Below are positions 42,900 to 51,384 of a stretch of 64,000 nucleotides of DNA, in pieces. A model generated the notes under the pieces. It was not told where the DNA came from. It ran no database searches and worked only from the letters and a program-made list of their open reading frames with translations. Within the stretch, counting starts at the first letter, position 1, and every line of letters begins with the position of its first letter. Both the position numbers and the translations under genes were made by a program. This DNA is from Akkermansia muciniphila (GTDB taxonomy: Bacteria; Verrucomicrobiota; Verrucomicrobiia; Limisphaerales; BJHT01): positions 1-64,000 of the forward strand of contig CAMAUZ010000019.1 in assembly GCA_945861535.1 (NCBI GenBank), written 5' to 3'.

Positions 42900-43330
42900 G
42901 ACACTTCGTATCTGTTTAGCCCCAACGGGGCGGACCTATTCCAGCCCAGGGCAAAGCGTAGCGCCGCCCTGGGTTGGTCCGCCAAAGGGAACCCAGCCCT
43001 GAAGGGGCGGGTCATGGGCGGTGCGGCGCGAGGGGATGGGTCGCCCCTTCAGGGCTTTGAGTCTTCGCCAACGCCAACCCACGGCGATGCCGTGGGCTGG
43101 TATGGCACCGCCCCGTTGGGGCTAAACCGAGACGCACTTCCGTGCTGGGTTGGCGGCCGGTGAACCGGAAAGTCCCGGCAGGGACAGCGGAGATTCGCGG
43201 CTCACGCTTCTGGCGTCCCCGCCGGGACTTGGTTCGCCACCAACGCCGACCCAGCACTGAAGTGCGGGGCTGTTGGCTGCGGCCCTCCGGACTGGGAATC
43301 CGACCACTGGCAAGAAACTGAAATGCGTCC
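42900..43330. repeat. Array of paired hairpins ending in a solo MITE terminal repeat
   Basis: Facing copies of TTTAGCCCCAACGGGGC(GGACC) and GCCCCGTTGGGGCTAAA bracket inner pairs AGCCCTGAAGGGGCG/CGCCCCTTCAGGGCT. A further hairpin series (GTCCCGGCAGGGAC, GTCCCCGCCGGGAC, AGCACTGAAGTGC) follows. At 43309-43330, GGCAAGAAACTGAAATGCGT then CC is a diverged right end of the MITE-like family with no left partner in sight. No gene is visible in 42599-43337. Confidence 0.75.
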
Positions 43331-43337
43331 GGTTCCG

Positions 43338-46196
43338 CTAGCGCGCACCACCAGGACCCACCAACACCAACCGAAAACCGATGCTGATGTTCGCCGTATC
43401 GGGGGCGTGGTTGTAGCGTTTGGAAGACAACAAGTGGTCCGAGTCGTCATCGATAAACGACCCGCCACGCAGAACCCGATATTTCTGCTCGCTGTAGTAC
43501 CGATCTTCACACCACTGCCACACATTTCCGCCCATGTCGTAGAGACCAAAGTGATTCGCTGCAAAGCTCCCGACAGGCGACGTGTATTCGTAGTCATCCA
43601 CTTTCATGTCCTGCTCATAGTTCCCCGCGCCGCGGGGCGGCGGCCATTGCGTGCCCCACGGATACACGTTTGGGATTTTCATATTCTTCTCCTGCGGCGT
43701 CCCGTCGCGCGGCTCGTTCAGCCCGACCGCCACGCTCCATTCCCAATCCTGCGGCAGCCGGTAGCCTTGCCCCGCGGTCAGCTTCCCCTCTTGCTGTTCT
43801 TTCTCCGTCAGCCATTTCGCAAACGCCTGCGCATCATCCCAACTAACGTCCACCGCCGGATGCGCCGGGCCGGAGACCGAGAGCCGGTCCCAACTTCGGC
43901 GCGTCGCGATGGCAAATGCCTCGTAGTCCTGCACCCGCGTGTCCCACACGCTGAACAAAACCGCTGTTCCGGCCACTGGCACAAATTTCATTCCCAAGCT
44001 GTTGGCCCACGGCTGCTCCTTCGTCGCTGTGGCAATGCGTAATGCTTCCGCTTTGGCCCTGGCGTCTGCATCCGCTCGGGCTTTTGCTTCCGCCTCCTTG
44101 GCTACCGCCTCGATCTGTTTCCTTTCTGCTTCCAACCGTTGCGCTTCAGCCCGTGTCTTGTTTTCCACGTCAACCCGCCAAGCCAGCCCAACAATTACGA
44201 ACACCACGAAAGCAGCCAATCCCAACCTTCCCAACATGGTTGCCCGGCGCCGCCGTGATTCTTCTCGTTCCGCCGCGAGTTGCTGCTGCCGTCTTCCTTC
44301 CGCTTGTCGCTGGCGTTTTTCCTCCGCCAGTCTTTTCCGTTCCTCCACCGCGTGGGCTGGAACAAAAGCGGCGATCATGGCAACCAGATTCGGGAAGGTC
44401 ATTTCCTGCGCCCCGCGCAACTCCTCCAGCTGCTGATGGCTCCGGAGCAGGTGCGGCCAGTCGCGCAATGCCGCTACCAATTGCGTTTGCGCCGCTTCGA
44501 CGTTTCCTTCCCGAAGCAGGGTCTCGGCAACCGCCCAGTCCATCTCAACACCGAAACCTCGCAGATAGGCCATGCCGTCCACGTACCGCTTCTGGGGCGG
44601 GGTCTGCAACAGTTCGCGCGGGCAGGTGGCGAGCAGGATCGCCTCCTCCGGCTGCAGCGATTCACGCCGAAATAATTCGTCGAGGTCAGGGTTCGTACTC
44701 CCGGCATACGCCGTGCGCGTCTCTGCGCCCTCGGCCATGACCGCCTCGCGCGGACTGAGCGCCAATCGATCAACCAAGCTGCGGTCGCACGCCACCTTCG
44801 CCGCCTTCACTCGCGCGAGGACTTGGTCGCGCCAGACCCGAAGCTCCAGCAGTCCCCGATCACTCCGCAGTTGCGCCACCCACTCAGGGAGGGTGCTGCC
44901 CAGGATGGCCGTCGCGGTGGGAACATTGTCTGGCAGCCAGTTCGCGTTCACCACCTCGCCCTTCCATGTCAGCGGCAATTGCGGGTGCAGTGCGAGCAGC
45001 GCGACCGCGAGCCTCATGTCGGCGTCCAGCTTCTTGTCCTCCGCCACGTCGGTCAGCGTGCTGGTCAGTTGCTGGTCGTAAACCTGGGTGGCAACCCATT
45101 CCCGGATCATTCCGCGCGCGAATTGTTTCACGCTCTCCGCCCAGTTCCCGCCCAGCGCCACTGCGAGTTCCTCCGGCGTCAGGAATTCTTTACCGCAAAA
45201 TTTGTAGGGCTTGTGCGCGGGGCGATGGCTGGCGATTTCCTCCGCCGGTCCGCGATAATGCACCTGCATATCCCGTCGTCCGGCGAGCCACGCTTTCACT
45301 TGTTCCGCGCCCCAGCGGTGGGCGTGGTCGCGGGTGAGGAGGCCCTTGAGGAGCAACTGCCATTCGGCGGCGAGCGTCGCGGGGACTTCGATGCCGCGGG
45401 TGACGAGGGTGAAGTTCACGGCGCGTTCGTCGAGGCCGGCGAGGGGATGGCGGCGCTGCAAGAGTTCGAGGACGATCACGCCCACGCTCCACCAGTCGCT
45501 GGCCTGGCTCACCACGCCGGTCATGGCCTCGGGCGCGCCGTAGGCCGCGGTGCGCTGCACGCCGGTGACGTGCAAGGTGAGTTGCGCCACGCTGGAAATT
45601 CCGAAGTCGGTGAGCACGAGGTCCAGCGGCGCGAGGGTGCGGACGAGGATGTTGGCGGGCTTGAGGTCGCGGTGGAGGATGTCGCCGGCGTGCAGCGCGG
45701 CCACGGCGTCGGTCAGTTCGGCGAGCACTTCGCGGAGCCGCGGCTCAGCCAGTCCGGGCTGCGCGAGGTCGGCGAGGCTGCCGTGTTGGATGCGTTCGAG
45801 GAGTTCGTAATGGCGACCGTCGGGCGCGAGGCCCTGCGCATACACGTCCACGACATGGCTGCGGGAGACGGCGGAGAGTTTCACCCCGAGTTCGGCCTTC
45901 GGGCGCAGGCCCCAGTTGTAGAGTTTCAGGACGGCGGGGCGTCCGTCGGGCTGGCGGGCGAACCACAGTTCCGCCTCGCCGGAGGCAACCTTGATGCGCT
46001 CGATCAACCGGCAGCCAAGGAAGGTCCCGCCGGGCGTGAGCTTCACGTCGTGAATCGCGCCGGGTGGTGCGGAAGCATTGGCCTCGATGCGGGTGCGGGC
46101 CGCGTCGGCGGGGTGCTCGATGATGGTCACGGCTGCGCCGCCGGGTGTCTCGCGCGTGCCGCCGCCGCCTTCGATGATCGTGGGATCGGAGTTCAT
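43338..46196 (-). CDS. Ser/Thr protein kinase with C-terminal formylglycine-enzyme-like domain
   Basis: This 952-residue protein has an N-terminal kinase: Lys91 in 'AVLKLYN', catalytic Asp177 in 'LHRDLKPANI', and Asp197 in 'TDFGIS'. A long helical linker follows ('EEKRQRQAEGRRQQQLAAERE'), then one membrane helix near 'GRLGLAAFVVFVIVGLAWRV' and a second coiled coil. The C-terminal SUMF1/FGE-sulfatase domain runs from 'NSLGMKFVPVAG' to 'GFRLVLVG', with 'GYRLPQDWEWSVAVG' and 'GGNVWQWCED'. The kinase would face the cytoplasm and the FGE-like domain the outside, so it may be a receptor. Only one clear cysteine occurs in the FGE part, so oxidising activity is unlikely. I chose the ATG at 46196; the frame is open far upstream through a MITE-like element. 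Confidence 0.85.
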   Translation of the reverse strand: MNSDPTIIEGGGGTRETPGGAAVTIIEHPADAARTRIEANASAPPGAIHDVKLTPGGTFLGCRLIERIKVASGEAELWFARQPDGRPAVLKLYNWGLRPKAELGVKLSAVSRSHVVDVYAQGLAPDGRHYELLERIQHGSLADLAQPGLAEPRLREVLAELTDAVAALHAGDILHRDLKPANILVRTLAPLDLVLTDFGISSVAQLTLHVTGVQRTAAYGAPEAMTGVVSQASDWWSVGVIVLELLQRRHPLAGLDERAVNFTLVTRGIEVPATLAAEWQLLLKGLLTRDHAHRWGAEQVKAWLAGRRDMQVHYRGPAEEIASHRPAHKPYKFCGKEFLTPEELAVALGGNWAESVKQFARGMIREWVATQVYDQQLTSTLTDVAEDKKLDADMRLAVALLALHPQLPLTWKGEVVNANWLPDNVPTATAILGSTLPEWVAQLRSDRGLLELRVWRDQVLARVKAAKVACDRSLVDRLALSPREAVMAEGAETRTAYAGSTNPDLDELFRRESLQPEEAILLATCPRELLQTPPQKRYVDGMAYLRGFGVEMDWAVAETLLREGNVEAAQTQLVAALRDWPHLLRSHQQLEELRGAQEMTFPNLVAMIAAFVPAHAVEERKRLAEEKRQRQAEGRRQQQLAAEREESRRRRATMLGRLGLAAFVVFVIVGLAWRVDVENKTRAEAQRLEAERKQIEAVAKEAEAKARADADARAKAEALRIATATKEQPWANSLGMKFVPVAGTAVLFSVWDTRVQDYEAFAIATRRSWDRLSVSGPAHPAVDVSWDDAQAFAKWLTEKEQQEGKLTAGQGYRLPQDWEWSVAVGLNEPRDGTPQEKNMKIPNVYPWGTQWPPPRGAGNYEQDMKVDDYEYTSPVGSFAANHFGLYDMGGNVWQWCEDRYYSEQKYRVLRGGSFIDDDSDHLLSSKRYNHAPDTANISIGFRLVLVGPGGAR

Positions 46197-46453
46197 TCGG
46201 GGAAGGAAAGTGCGAGGGGAGGAGAGCACAGGGGCGGGGGAATGGAAAGGATTTGGGGCGGTGGGGGCGGAATGGCCGGAGCGGGGCGGTGGGGAGCACA
46301 CGCGCCCTCGCGTGTCGCCGGATGCGCCCTCGCAGCCGGCGTCGGGGCGCGCACGACGGTCGTCGAACGTCCGCACGCTCTCGGGCCGCCCAAGTTTTCC
46401 GCGAGGGCGCGAAAAACTGCACCCGAGGGCGGGTGCGCTCCCCGGCGGTGGGT

Positions 46454-46693
46454 AGGCGCGTCTCAGTTTCCTGCAACCTTCGGCGGGCACGGGTGGCGTG
46501 CGCGAGGAAACCTGCGACGGCACGCGCGCGGGCGGGGTGGGGCAGGCATCCCTGCCGCCCGTTTCCATGGCCAAGCACCCCCGCGGAACCGGGAACACGG
46601 GGCAGGGATGCCCCGCCATCTGGCAGGCAAGGATGCCTGCCCCACCCGGCTGGCGCGGACGCCAAGCCGCGGGCAAGAAACTGAGATGCGCCC
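46454..46693. mobile_element. MITE-like element, copy 3 (240 bp)
   Basis: The ends match the family (left AGGCGCGTCTCAGTTTCCTG; right GGGCAAGAAACTGAGATGCG then CCC). The interior follows copy 2 closely but lacks about 25 bases between two GGCATCC motifs, explaining the length of 240 instead of 265. No clear target duplication is visible. It lies between divergent kinase and aldehyde dehydrogenase genes. Confidence 0.8.
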
Positions 46694-46844
46694 TGCCCGC
46701 TGCCGTCCGCCGTTTCATTTTGCATGACTTCACCAACCGCGCGTGCCTACCTTCTCCGCACCAAAATCCACGCCTGCCGGACCCGCGATTCGTCTCGCGT
46801 CGGCCGCCGGGCACCCAACGCAAACCATCAACTCCCTCGCCGCC

Positions 46845-48332
46845 ATGATCGCCCTTCATCCCGCCGTCAAAAAATTCCTCGGCACCCAACCCCTCAAGTT
46901 GCTCATCGGCGGCGAATGGTCCGCTGCCGCCGGTGGCGCGACCTTCGAGACCCGCGACCCCGGCAATGGCAAGGTCATCGCCACCGTCGCCGCGGGCGAT
47001 GCGGTCGATGTGGATCGCGCGGTCACCGCGGCGGGCGAGGCGTTTCGCAGGAGCGGCTGGGCCACGCTGCCCGCCAATGACCGCGCCGTTTTCCTCCATC
47101 GCCTCGCCGATCTCGTGGACAAACACCGCGAAATCCTCGCGCAGATCGAATCGCTCGACGTGGGCAAACCGCTGCCGCAGGCGCGCGGCGGCGACATCCC
47201 GAACGTCGCGGCCACGCTGCGCTATTTCGCCGATCTCTCCGTCCACACGCGCCGCCGCGAGCCGATCGCGGTGTCGGGCTTCGAGGCCCGCTCGGTGCGG
47301 CTGCCATACGGAGTGTGCGGCTTTATTTTTCCGTGGAACTTCCCGTTGCTGCTGGTCGGCTGGGGCATCGCGCCCGCGCTGGCGGCGGGCAACACCGTCG
47401 TCATCAAGCCCGCCGAGGACACGCCGCTCTCGACCCTTTACTTCGCGCAACTCGTCAAGGAAGCCGGCATCCCCGACGGCGTGGTGAATGTCGTCACCGG
47501 CCTCGGCGAGACCGCCGGTGCCGCGCTGACGCAGCATCCCGGCCTCAAGCGCATGTCGTTCACCGGCTCGCCCGAGGTCGGCAAGCTGGTCGGCGAAGCA
47601 TGCGGCCGGAATCTCGTGCCGGTGAAACTCGAACTCGGCGGCAAAGGCGCGGCCGTGCTGTTCGATGACATCGATGTGGACCACGCCGCCAGCGCGCTGT
47701 CCTCCGCGCTCACGCTCAACTCCGGTCAGGTCTGCTGCACGGCCACGCGCTGGCTCGTTCACGAAAATATTTACAAACGCTTCGTCACCCGCGCCGCGAA
47801 GGCGCTGTCCGCGCTGCACATCGGCCACGGCTTCGATCCCGCCACGCAAATGGGACCGGTGGTCAGTGAGAAGCAGCGCCGCCGCGTCCTAAGCTATCTC
47901 GAACGCGGCGAGCACGAGGGCGCGAAGGTGCTCCTGCGCGGCGGTCCCGCGACGGTGAAAGGCCACGCCGGCGGCTTCTACGTGAAGCCCGCGCTGCTCG
48001 GCGGCGATTGCAACAACGTCGCCTGCCGCGAAGAAATCTTCGGCCCCGTCGCGTATGTCCTGCCGTTCAAACAGGAAGATGAAGCCGTGGAAATCGTGAA
48101 CCGCTCCACTTACGGCCTCGCCAACAGCGTGTGGTCCGCCGACCTCGTGCGCGCCAACCGCGTCGCCGAGACGATGGTCGCCGGCAACAGTTGGATCAAT
48201 GCGCACAACCTCTTCCCGCACGGCGTGCCCTATGGCGGCTGCAACCTCAGCGGCCTCGGCGGCGGCGTGAACAGCCCCGAGACGCTGCTCGATTATCTGC
48301 GCCCGCAGTCCGTCGTGCGCCCGCTCGGGTGA
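46845..48332 (+). CDS. NAD(P)-dependent aldehyde dehydrogenase
   Basis: This 495-residue enzyme oxidises an aldehyde to an acid. The catalytic cysteine is Cys297 in '[11 protein letters not shown]', the general base Glu263 is in 'KLELGGKG', and the cofactor motif 'FTGSPEVG' (239-246) and 'PWNFPL' (163-168) are in place. Length and motifs match betaine-aldehyde or indole-acetaldehyde dehydrogenase relatives, but the substrate is not evident. The ATG at 46845 is the family start; an upstream extension to 46743 is possible. It stands alone, with repeats on both sides. Confidence 0.9.
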   Translation: MIALHPAVKKFLGTQPLKLLIGGEWSAAAGGATFETRDPGNGKVIATVAAGDAVDVDRAVTAAGEAFRRSGWATLPANDRAVFLHRLADLVDKHREILAQIESLDVGKPLPQARGGDIPNVAATLRYFADLSVHTRRREPIAVSGFEARSVRLPYGVCGFIFPWNFPLLLVGWGIAPALAAGNTVVIKPAEDTPLSTLYFAQLVKEAGIPDGVVNVVTGLGETAGAALTQHPGLKRMSFTGSPEVGKLVGEACGRNLVPVKLELGGKGAAVLFDDIDVDHAASALSSALTLNSGQVCCTATRWLVHENIYKRFVTRAAKALSALHIGHGFDPATQMGPVVSEKQRRRVLSYLERGEHEGAKVLLRGGPATVKGHAGGFYVKPALLGGDCNNVACREEIFGPVAYVLPFKQEDEAVEIVNRSTYGLANSVWSADLVRANRVAETMVAGNSWINAHNLFPHGVPYGGCNLSGLGGGVNSPETLLDYLRPQSVVRPLG

Positions 48333-48340
48333 GCGCTGCT

Positions 48341-48407
48341 GGACCGCCGAGCATTGCTCGGCCTGGCCGCAGCTGGTGGGTTCGTGCCGAGCAATGCTCG
48401 GCGCTCC
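48341..48407. repeat. REP doublet, GCCGAGCATTGCTCGGC family
   Basis: CGCCGAGCATTGCTCGGC and GCCGAGCAATGCTCGGCGCT face each other, beginning nine bases after the aldehyde dehydrogenase stop codon. This is the family seen inside the R-M gene at 13135, in opposite orientation. Confidence 0.85.
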
Positions 48408-48428
48408 GGCCGGTCGCTCCTCTCGGTG

Positions 48429-48523
48429 CCGCAGGCGTCCTCGCTTGCGAGTTCGCGGGGCGTTTCGCCTCGAGTCGATACGGACGTCGAAACGCCGCCC
48501 GAACTCGCAGGCGAGGACGCCTG
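48429..48523. repeat. Inverted repeat pair (GCAGGCGTCCTCGC family)
   Basis: GCAGGCGTCCTCGCTTGCGA at the left faces CGAACTCGCAGGCGAGGACG and CCTGC at the right, with an inner GGGCGTTTCG/CGAAACGCC pair. Together with the doublet at 48341 it fills the gap between the aldehyde dehydrogenase and IscA-like genes. Confidence 0.8.
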
Positions 48524-48659
48524 CATGTACCCCGGCCGCGGACCGCCCGCGTTGGATTTCTTGCAGCTTCCCTGATCCTTTGAGCTTCTCCCGCCTCCCC
48601 TCCGCTCCCCGGCCCCACGATTGACGCCTCCCGCCGCCGCCAGTACCTTGCGCCCGCTT

Positions 48660-49052
48660 ATGATCGCCCCGACCGCTCCCAAACCCGCCGCCGCCGCACC
48701 GCAAGGATTCCGCGTCGGCGACGAACGCCTCATCCGCCTCACCGCTTCGGCCGCGAACAAAGTCACCACGCTCCTCACCAAACAGGGCCGCAAAAACGGC
48801 GTCCTGCGCGTCGCCGTCGTCGGCGGCGGCTGCTCGGGCCTGCAATACAAGATGGACCTCCAGGACGCCCCGGCCAGCCGCGACATCCTCGTCGAGACCG
48901 CCGGCGTGCGCGTTGTCGTCGATCCCAAGAGCGCGCTCTACGTCACCGGCTCGGAACTCGATTACGCCGACACGCTCCAGGACGGCGGTTTCAAGGTGAA
49001 GAATCCCAACGCCGCGACCAGTTGCTCCTGCGGCGAGAGCTTCAGCGCCTGA
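48660..49052 (+). CDS. A-type iron-sulfur cluster carrier (IscA/ErpA/HesB family)
   Basis: The 130-residue protein carries the three conserved cysteines of A-type carriers, Cys58 in 'GGGCSGLQY', and Cys122 and Cys124 in 'SCSCGESF'. It would receive and deliver Fe-S clusters in the cytoplasm. An extra 15-residue Ala/Pro-rich N-terminus precedes the domain. The HscB gene starts 46 bp downstream, which supports a role in Fe-S assembly; IscS and IscU are not in the window. Confidence 0.9.
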   Translation: MIAPTAPKPAAAAPQGFRVGDERLIRLTASAANKVTTLLTKQGRKNGVLRVAVVGGGCSGLQYKMDLQDAPASRDILVETAGVRVVVDPKSALYVTGSELDYADTLQDGGFKVKNPNAATSCSCGESFSA

Positions 49053-49098
49053 CCGCCCGCACTTCCGTCTCCACGCGCCCGCCCGCCGCGCCCCGCGC

Positions 49099-49722
49099 AT
49101 GACCGACCACTTCCGGCTGCTCGACGAACCCCGCCAGCCGTGGCTCGACCCCGAGGCGCTCAAGGCGCGCTTCCTCACGCTCTCGGCAGCCGTTCACCCC
49201 GACCGTTTCCACACCGCGGACGCCGCCGCGCAAGCCGCCGCCAACGAGCGTTATCTCGCGATCAACACCGCCCACCAATGCCTGCGCGAAACCAAGCCGC
49301 GCCTCCAGCATCTCCTTGAACTCGAACTCGGCGCCAAGCCCGCCCAGCTCCAGCAAATCCTCCCCGAGACCATGGACCTCTTCATGGAAGTCGGTCAGCT
49401 CTGCCGCCAGGTCGATGCCTTTCTCGCCGAGAAAACCGCCGCGACCGCGCCCATGCTGAAAGTGAAATTTTTCGCCCTCGGCCTCGACTGGCTCGACCAG
49501 CTCAACGCCCTGCAACAGAGACTCGGTCCGCGCCGCGCCGCGCTCGACGCCGAACTCCAATCCCTCAATCCCGCGTGGCAAACCGCGCCATCCCCCGACA
49601 CCGCCGAAGCGCGCCGCGCCGCGCTCCCGCTGCGCCGCCTCGAGGAAATCTACCGCCTCTTCAGCTACTACGACCGCTGGGCCGGACAGCTCCAGGAACG
49701 CGCGGTGCAACTGTCACTGTGA
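49099..49722 (+). CDS. hscB: Fe-S assembly co-chaperone HscB (DnaJ-like)
   Basis: This 207-residue protein has an N-terminal J domain with the His33-Pro34-Asp35 motif ('SAAVHPDRFHTAD') and 'NERYLAINTAHQCLRETKPRLQHLLEL' in pieces, typical of HscB, followed by the helical C-terminal domain that binds IscU. It would stimulate HscA during cluster transfer. It follows the A-type carrier gene on the same strand. Confidence 0.85.
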   Translation: MTDHFRLLDEPRQPWLDPEALKARFLTLSAAVHPDRFHTADAAAQAAANERYLAINTAHQCLRETKPRLQHLLELELGAKPAQLQQILPETMDLFMEVGQLCRQVDAFLAEKTAATAPMLKVKFFALGLDWLDQLNALQQRLGPRRAALDAELQSLNPAWQTAPSPDTAEARRAALPLRRLEEIYRLFSYYDRWAGQLQERAVQLSL

Positions 49723-49724
49723 GA

Positions 49725-50741
49725 ATGAGCGCCCCGCCGCATTGCTCCGAACGCGCCGGCGCTCCTCCCTCAAAGCGCGACGTTCACGCCGCCGCAGCCT
49801 GGTCCGCGAGGAACGCGCGCGAATTTCCCGACGCTCCAGTTGCACGGGACCGTCTCTGCGGCCTGAAAAGCTTGTGTGACATCGTGGCCGCCGACGTGAG
49901 GAGGCGGACGGCACACGCGCAAAATGCGAAGCAATCCGCCTCCTCACGTCGGCGGCTACACAGACACGACGGATGGTTCACACAGGCGCTCAAGGCCGCG
50001 CTCCGGCCGCACAGTGCCATCCCGCCACGACTGGCAGCGGCGCTCACCCTCGCATTTCTCCTCCTCGCCACCCTCACCTTTTCCACCCGTGCCGCTGAAC
50101 CGTGGGAAACCGCCCTGGCCCGGATGCCTCTCGCCACCGGCACGCGCGAACTCAACGGCACCAACTTCGGCCCCACGCTCCTCGACGCCTTCCAATCCAA
50201 CGCCGTCGTCAAAGCCCTCGTCCTCATGCCCGGTGCCATCGACGAATTTTATTTCTTCCGCCGTGCTCGCGCGCAGCTCCCGTCCGCGCCAACGCTGCTC
50301 GACGCCGTCCGTGCCCTCGAAAACCAAACCCGCATCCGCGCCGCGTTTCGCCCGCCGTGTCTGCTCCTCCACGCCCCGCCCGACCCGCTGACACCCGCCA
50401 TCCGCGTCACCGACGAAGCCACCGCCGACCGCCTCCACACCCGTCGCTTTCCCGACCCGCTCAACTTCTTCGATCGCGACTGGCCGCGCCTCCAATCGCT
50501 GCTCACGCGCACCTTCACCTCGATCTGGAGCGGCTATCCCGAGATCGTCCCCGCCGCCCAATCCCCCGACTCATGGCACTTCTACCGCGCGAGCATCCGC
50601 GCCTGGAATCTCACCCCGCGCGAAGGCCTCGAAGCCCTCACCCTCGCCACCCGCACCGCCGTCACCATCGAGAAGCGCCGCCTCGTCTTCGAATGCGACC
50701 CGCGCGCCGCCGCCCCCGCTGCGCCGCCGAACTGCCCCTGA
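49725..50741 (+). CDS. Exported hypothetical protein with uncertain start
   Basis: The credible part starts near 50010-50030 with a signal-like hydrophobic run (L-A-A-A-L-T-L-A-F-L-L-L-A-T-L-T-F-S-T-R-A-A-E), followed by about 210 residues including 'ELNGTNFGPTLLDAFQSNAVVKALVLMPGAIDEFYFFRRARA' in pieces. No family was recognised. The nearest in-frame ATG upstream of the signal is at 49725, and the intervening 95 codons run through a REP doublet (49884-49959), so they are unlikely to be native. The original start may have been displaced by repeat insertion, or an unusual start codon near 50030 is used. It ends 'AAPAAPPNCP'. Confidence 0.5.
   Translation: MSAPPHCSERAGAPPSKRDVHAAAAWSARNAREFPDAPVARDRLCGLKSLCDIVAADVRRRTAHAQNAKQSASSRRRLHRHDGWFTQALKAALRPHSAIPPRLAAALTLAFLLLATLTFSTRAAEPWETALARMPLATGTRELNGTNFGPTLLDAFQSNAVVKALVLMPGAIDEFYFFRRARAQLPSAPTLLDAVRALENQTRIRAAFRPPCLLLHAPPDPLTPAIRVTDEATADRLHTRRFPDPLNFFDRDWPRLQSLLTRTFTSIWSGYPEIVPAAQSPDSWHFYRASIRAWNLTPREGLEALTLATRTAVTIEKRRLVFECDPRAAAPAAPPNCP
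49884..49959. repeat. GTAG-headed REP doublet, family 1 copy B
   Basis: GTGGCCGCCGACGTGAGGAG then GCGG faces CCGCC and TCCTCACGTCGGCGGCTAC. It is flanked at 49851-49867 and 49994-50010 by what look like the two halves of a GCGGCCTGAAGGCCGCGCTC stem-loop as found in the 162-bp element, suggesting a nested insertion. Confidence 0.8.
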
Positions 50742-50994
50742 CTTTCCGCAGACCGCACGCCGCCCGCCGGCGAGCGCCCTCCACCGCTGTTCCCAAGGAC
50801 GACGCTCGAAATTCCTCTCCCGTGATCTGCCTGCACGATTCCCTGTCCGCCCGCGTCCGTGCTGCGCAAATCCAGACACGTTGTCCAACAACAAGACAAC
50901 CGCCACCCCTGGTTTCCGCCCAATTCCGGCCATACGCCTGCAAATCACGCCCGGTCCGTCATGGCATCGCGCCTGCTAAATCCCCTCCCATGCA

Positions 50995-51172
50995 GATGAA
51001 ACATTCTTTCGCCAAACGAAAAAATGTCACACCCACCGCCCCGGTCATCATGGCTGGGGCAACCAGTCCCACCTGCATCCTACCAACCAGCGTTGGGCTT
51101 TCAGCCTGACGTCCTGCTGACACGAAAGTGTTGCCTGGCGGCCTGCGCAAGCAGCCGCCAGTTTCTTTTTTT
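50995..51172 (+). ncRNA. Candidate small transcript with intrinsic terminator
   Basis: A strong intrinsic terminator lies at 51135-51172: CTGGCGG pairs with CCGCCAG around an inner CTGC-GCAA-GCAG hairpin with a GNRA tetraloop, followed by TTTCTTTTTTT. The nearest upstream plus-strand gene ends about 400 bp earlier, and the downstream gene is on the other strand. The preceding bases contain a possible 37-codon frame (ATG at 50995, stop near 51110) and several GC-rich hairpins. It could be a small RNA, a short peptide gene or simply a distant terminator. No known RNA family was recognised. Confidence 0.4.
51135..51172 (+). terminator. Intrinsic terminator without a close upstream gene
   Basis: The stem CTGGCGG/CCGCCAG continues in CTGC/GCAG with a GCAA loop (one bulged C) and is followed by eleven bases of which ten are T. 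Orientation is plus only, since the minus strand has no T-run after the stem. Confidence 0.85.
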
Positions 51173-51303
51173 ATGGGGGCCATCCCGCGTCGCGGCGCTG
51201 TCGCCGGTCCCCGTCCGGCGGGTGAAACGGGCAACCTGCCGCGCGGAAGGAGGAAGGCATGCGAAACTTCCGCCTCGTTCTTTTCCGAGTGCGGCGTCCC
51301 CTC

Positions 51304-51350
51304 CATTCCGCCGGGCTGGCAGCCCGGCGGCACAGGCTGGTCGCCTGTGC
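51304..51350. repeat. GTAG-headed hairpin pair on the minus strand
   Basis: Read on the minus strand it starts GTAGCACAGGCGACCAGCCT and then GTGC, followed by a GCCGGGCTGCCAGCCCGGC hairpin. It lies just after the stop of the minus-strand amidohydrolase. The rest of 50742-51384 shows no firm gene. Confidence 0.65.
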
Positions 51351-51384
51351 TACCGATTCCGATTCGGCGTTCAGGTCGGGCGCC

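Noticed and set aside
43338-47849. A 1503-residue fused kinase protein
   Set aside because: The upstream 550 codons run antisense to the aldehyde dehydrogenase gene and through a MITE-like element; the kinase protein starts at 46196.
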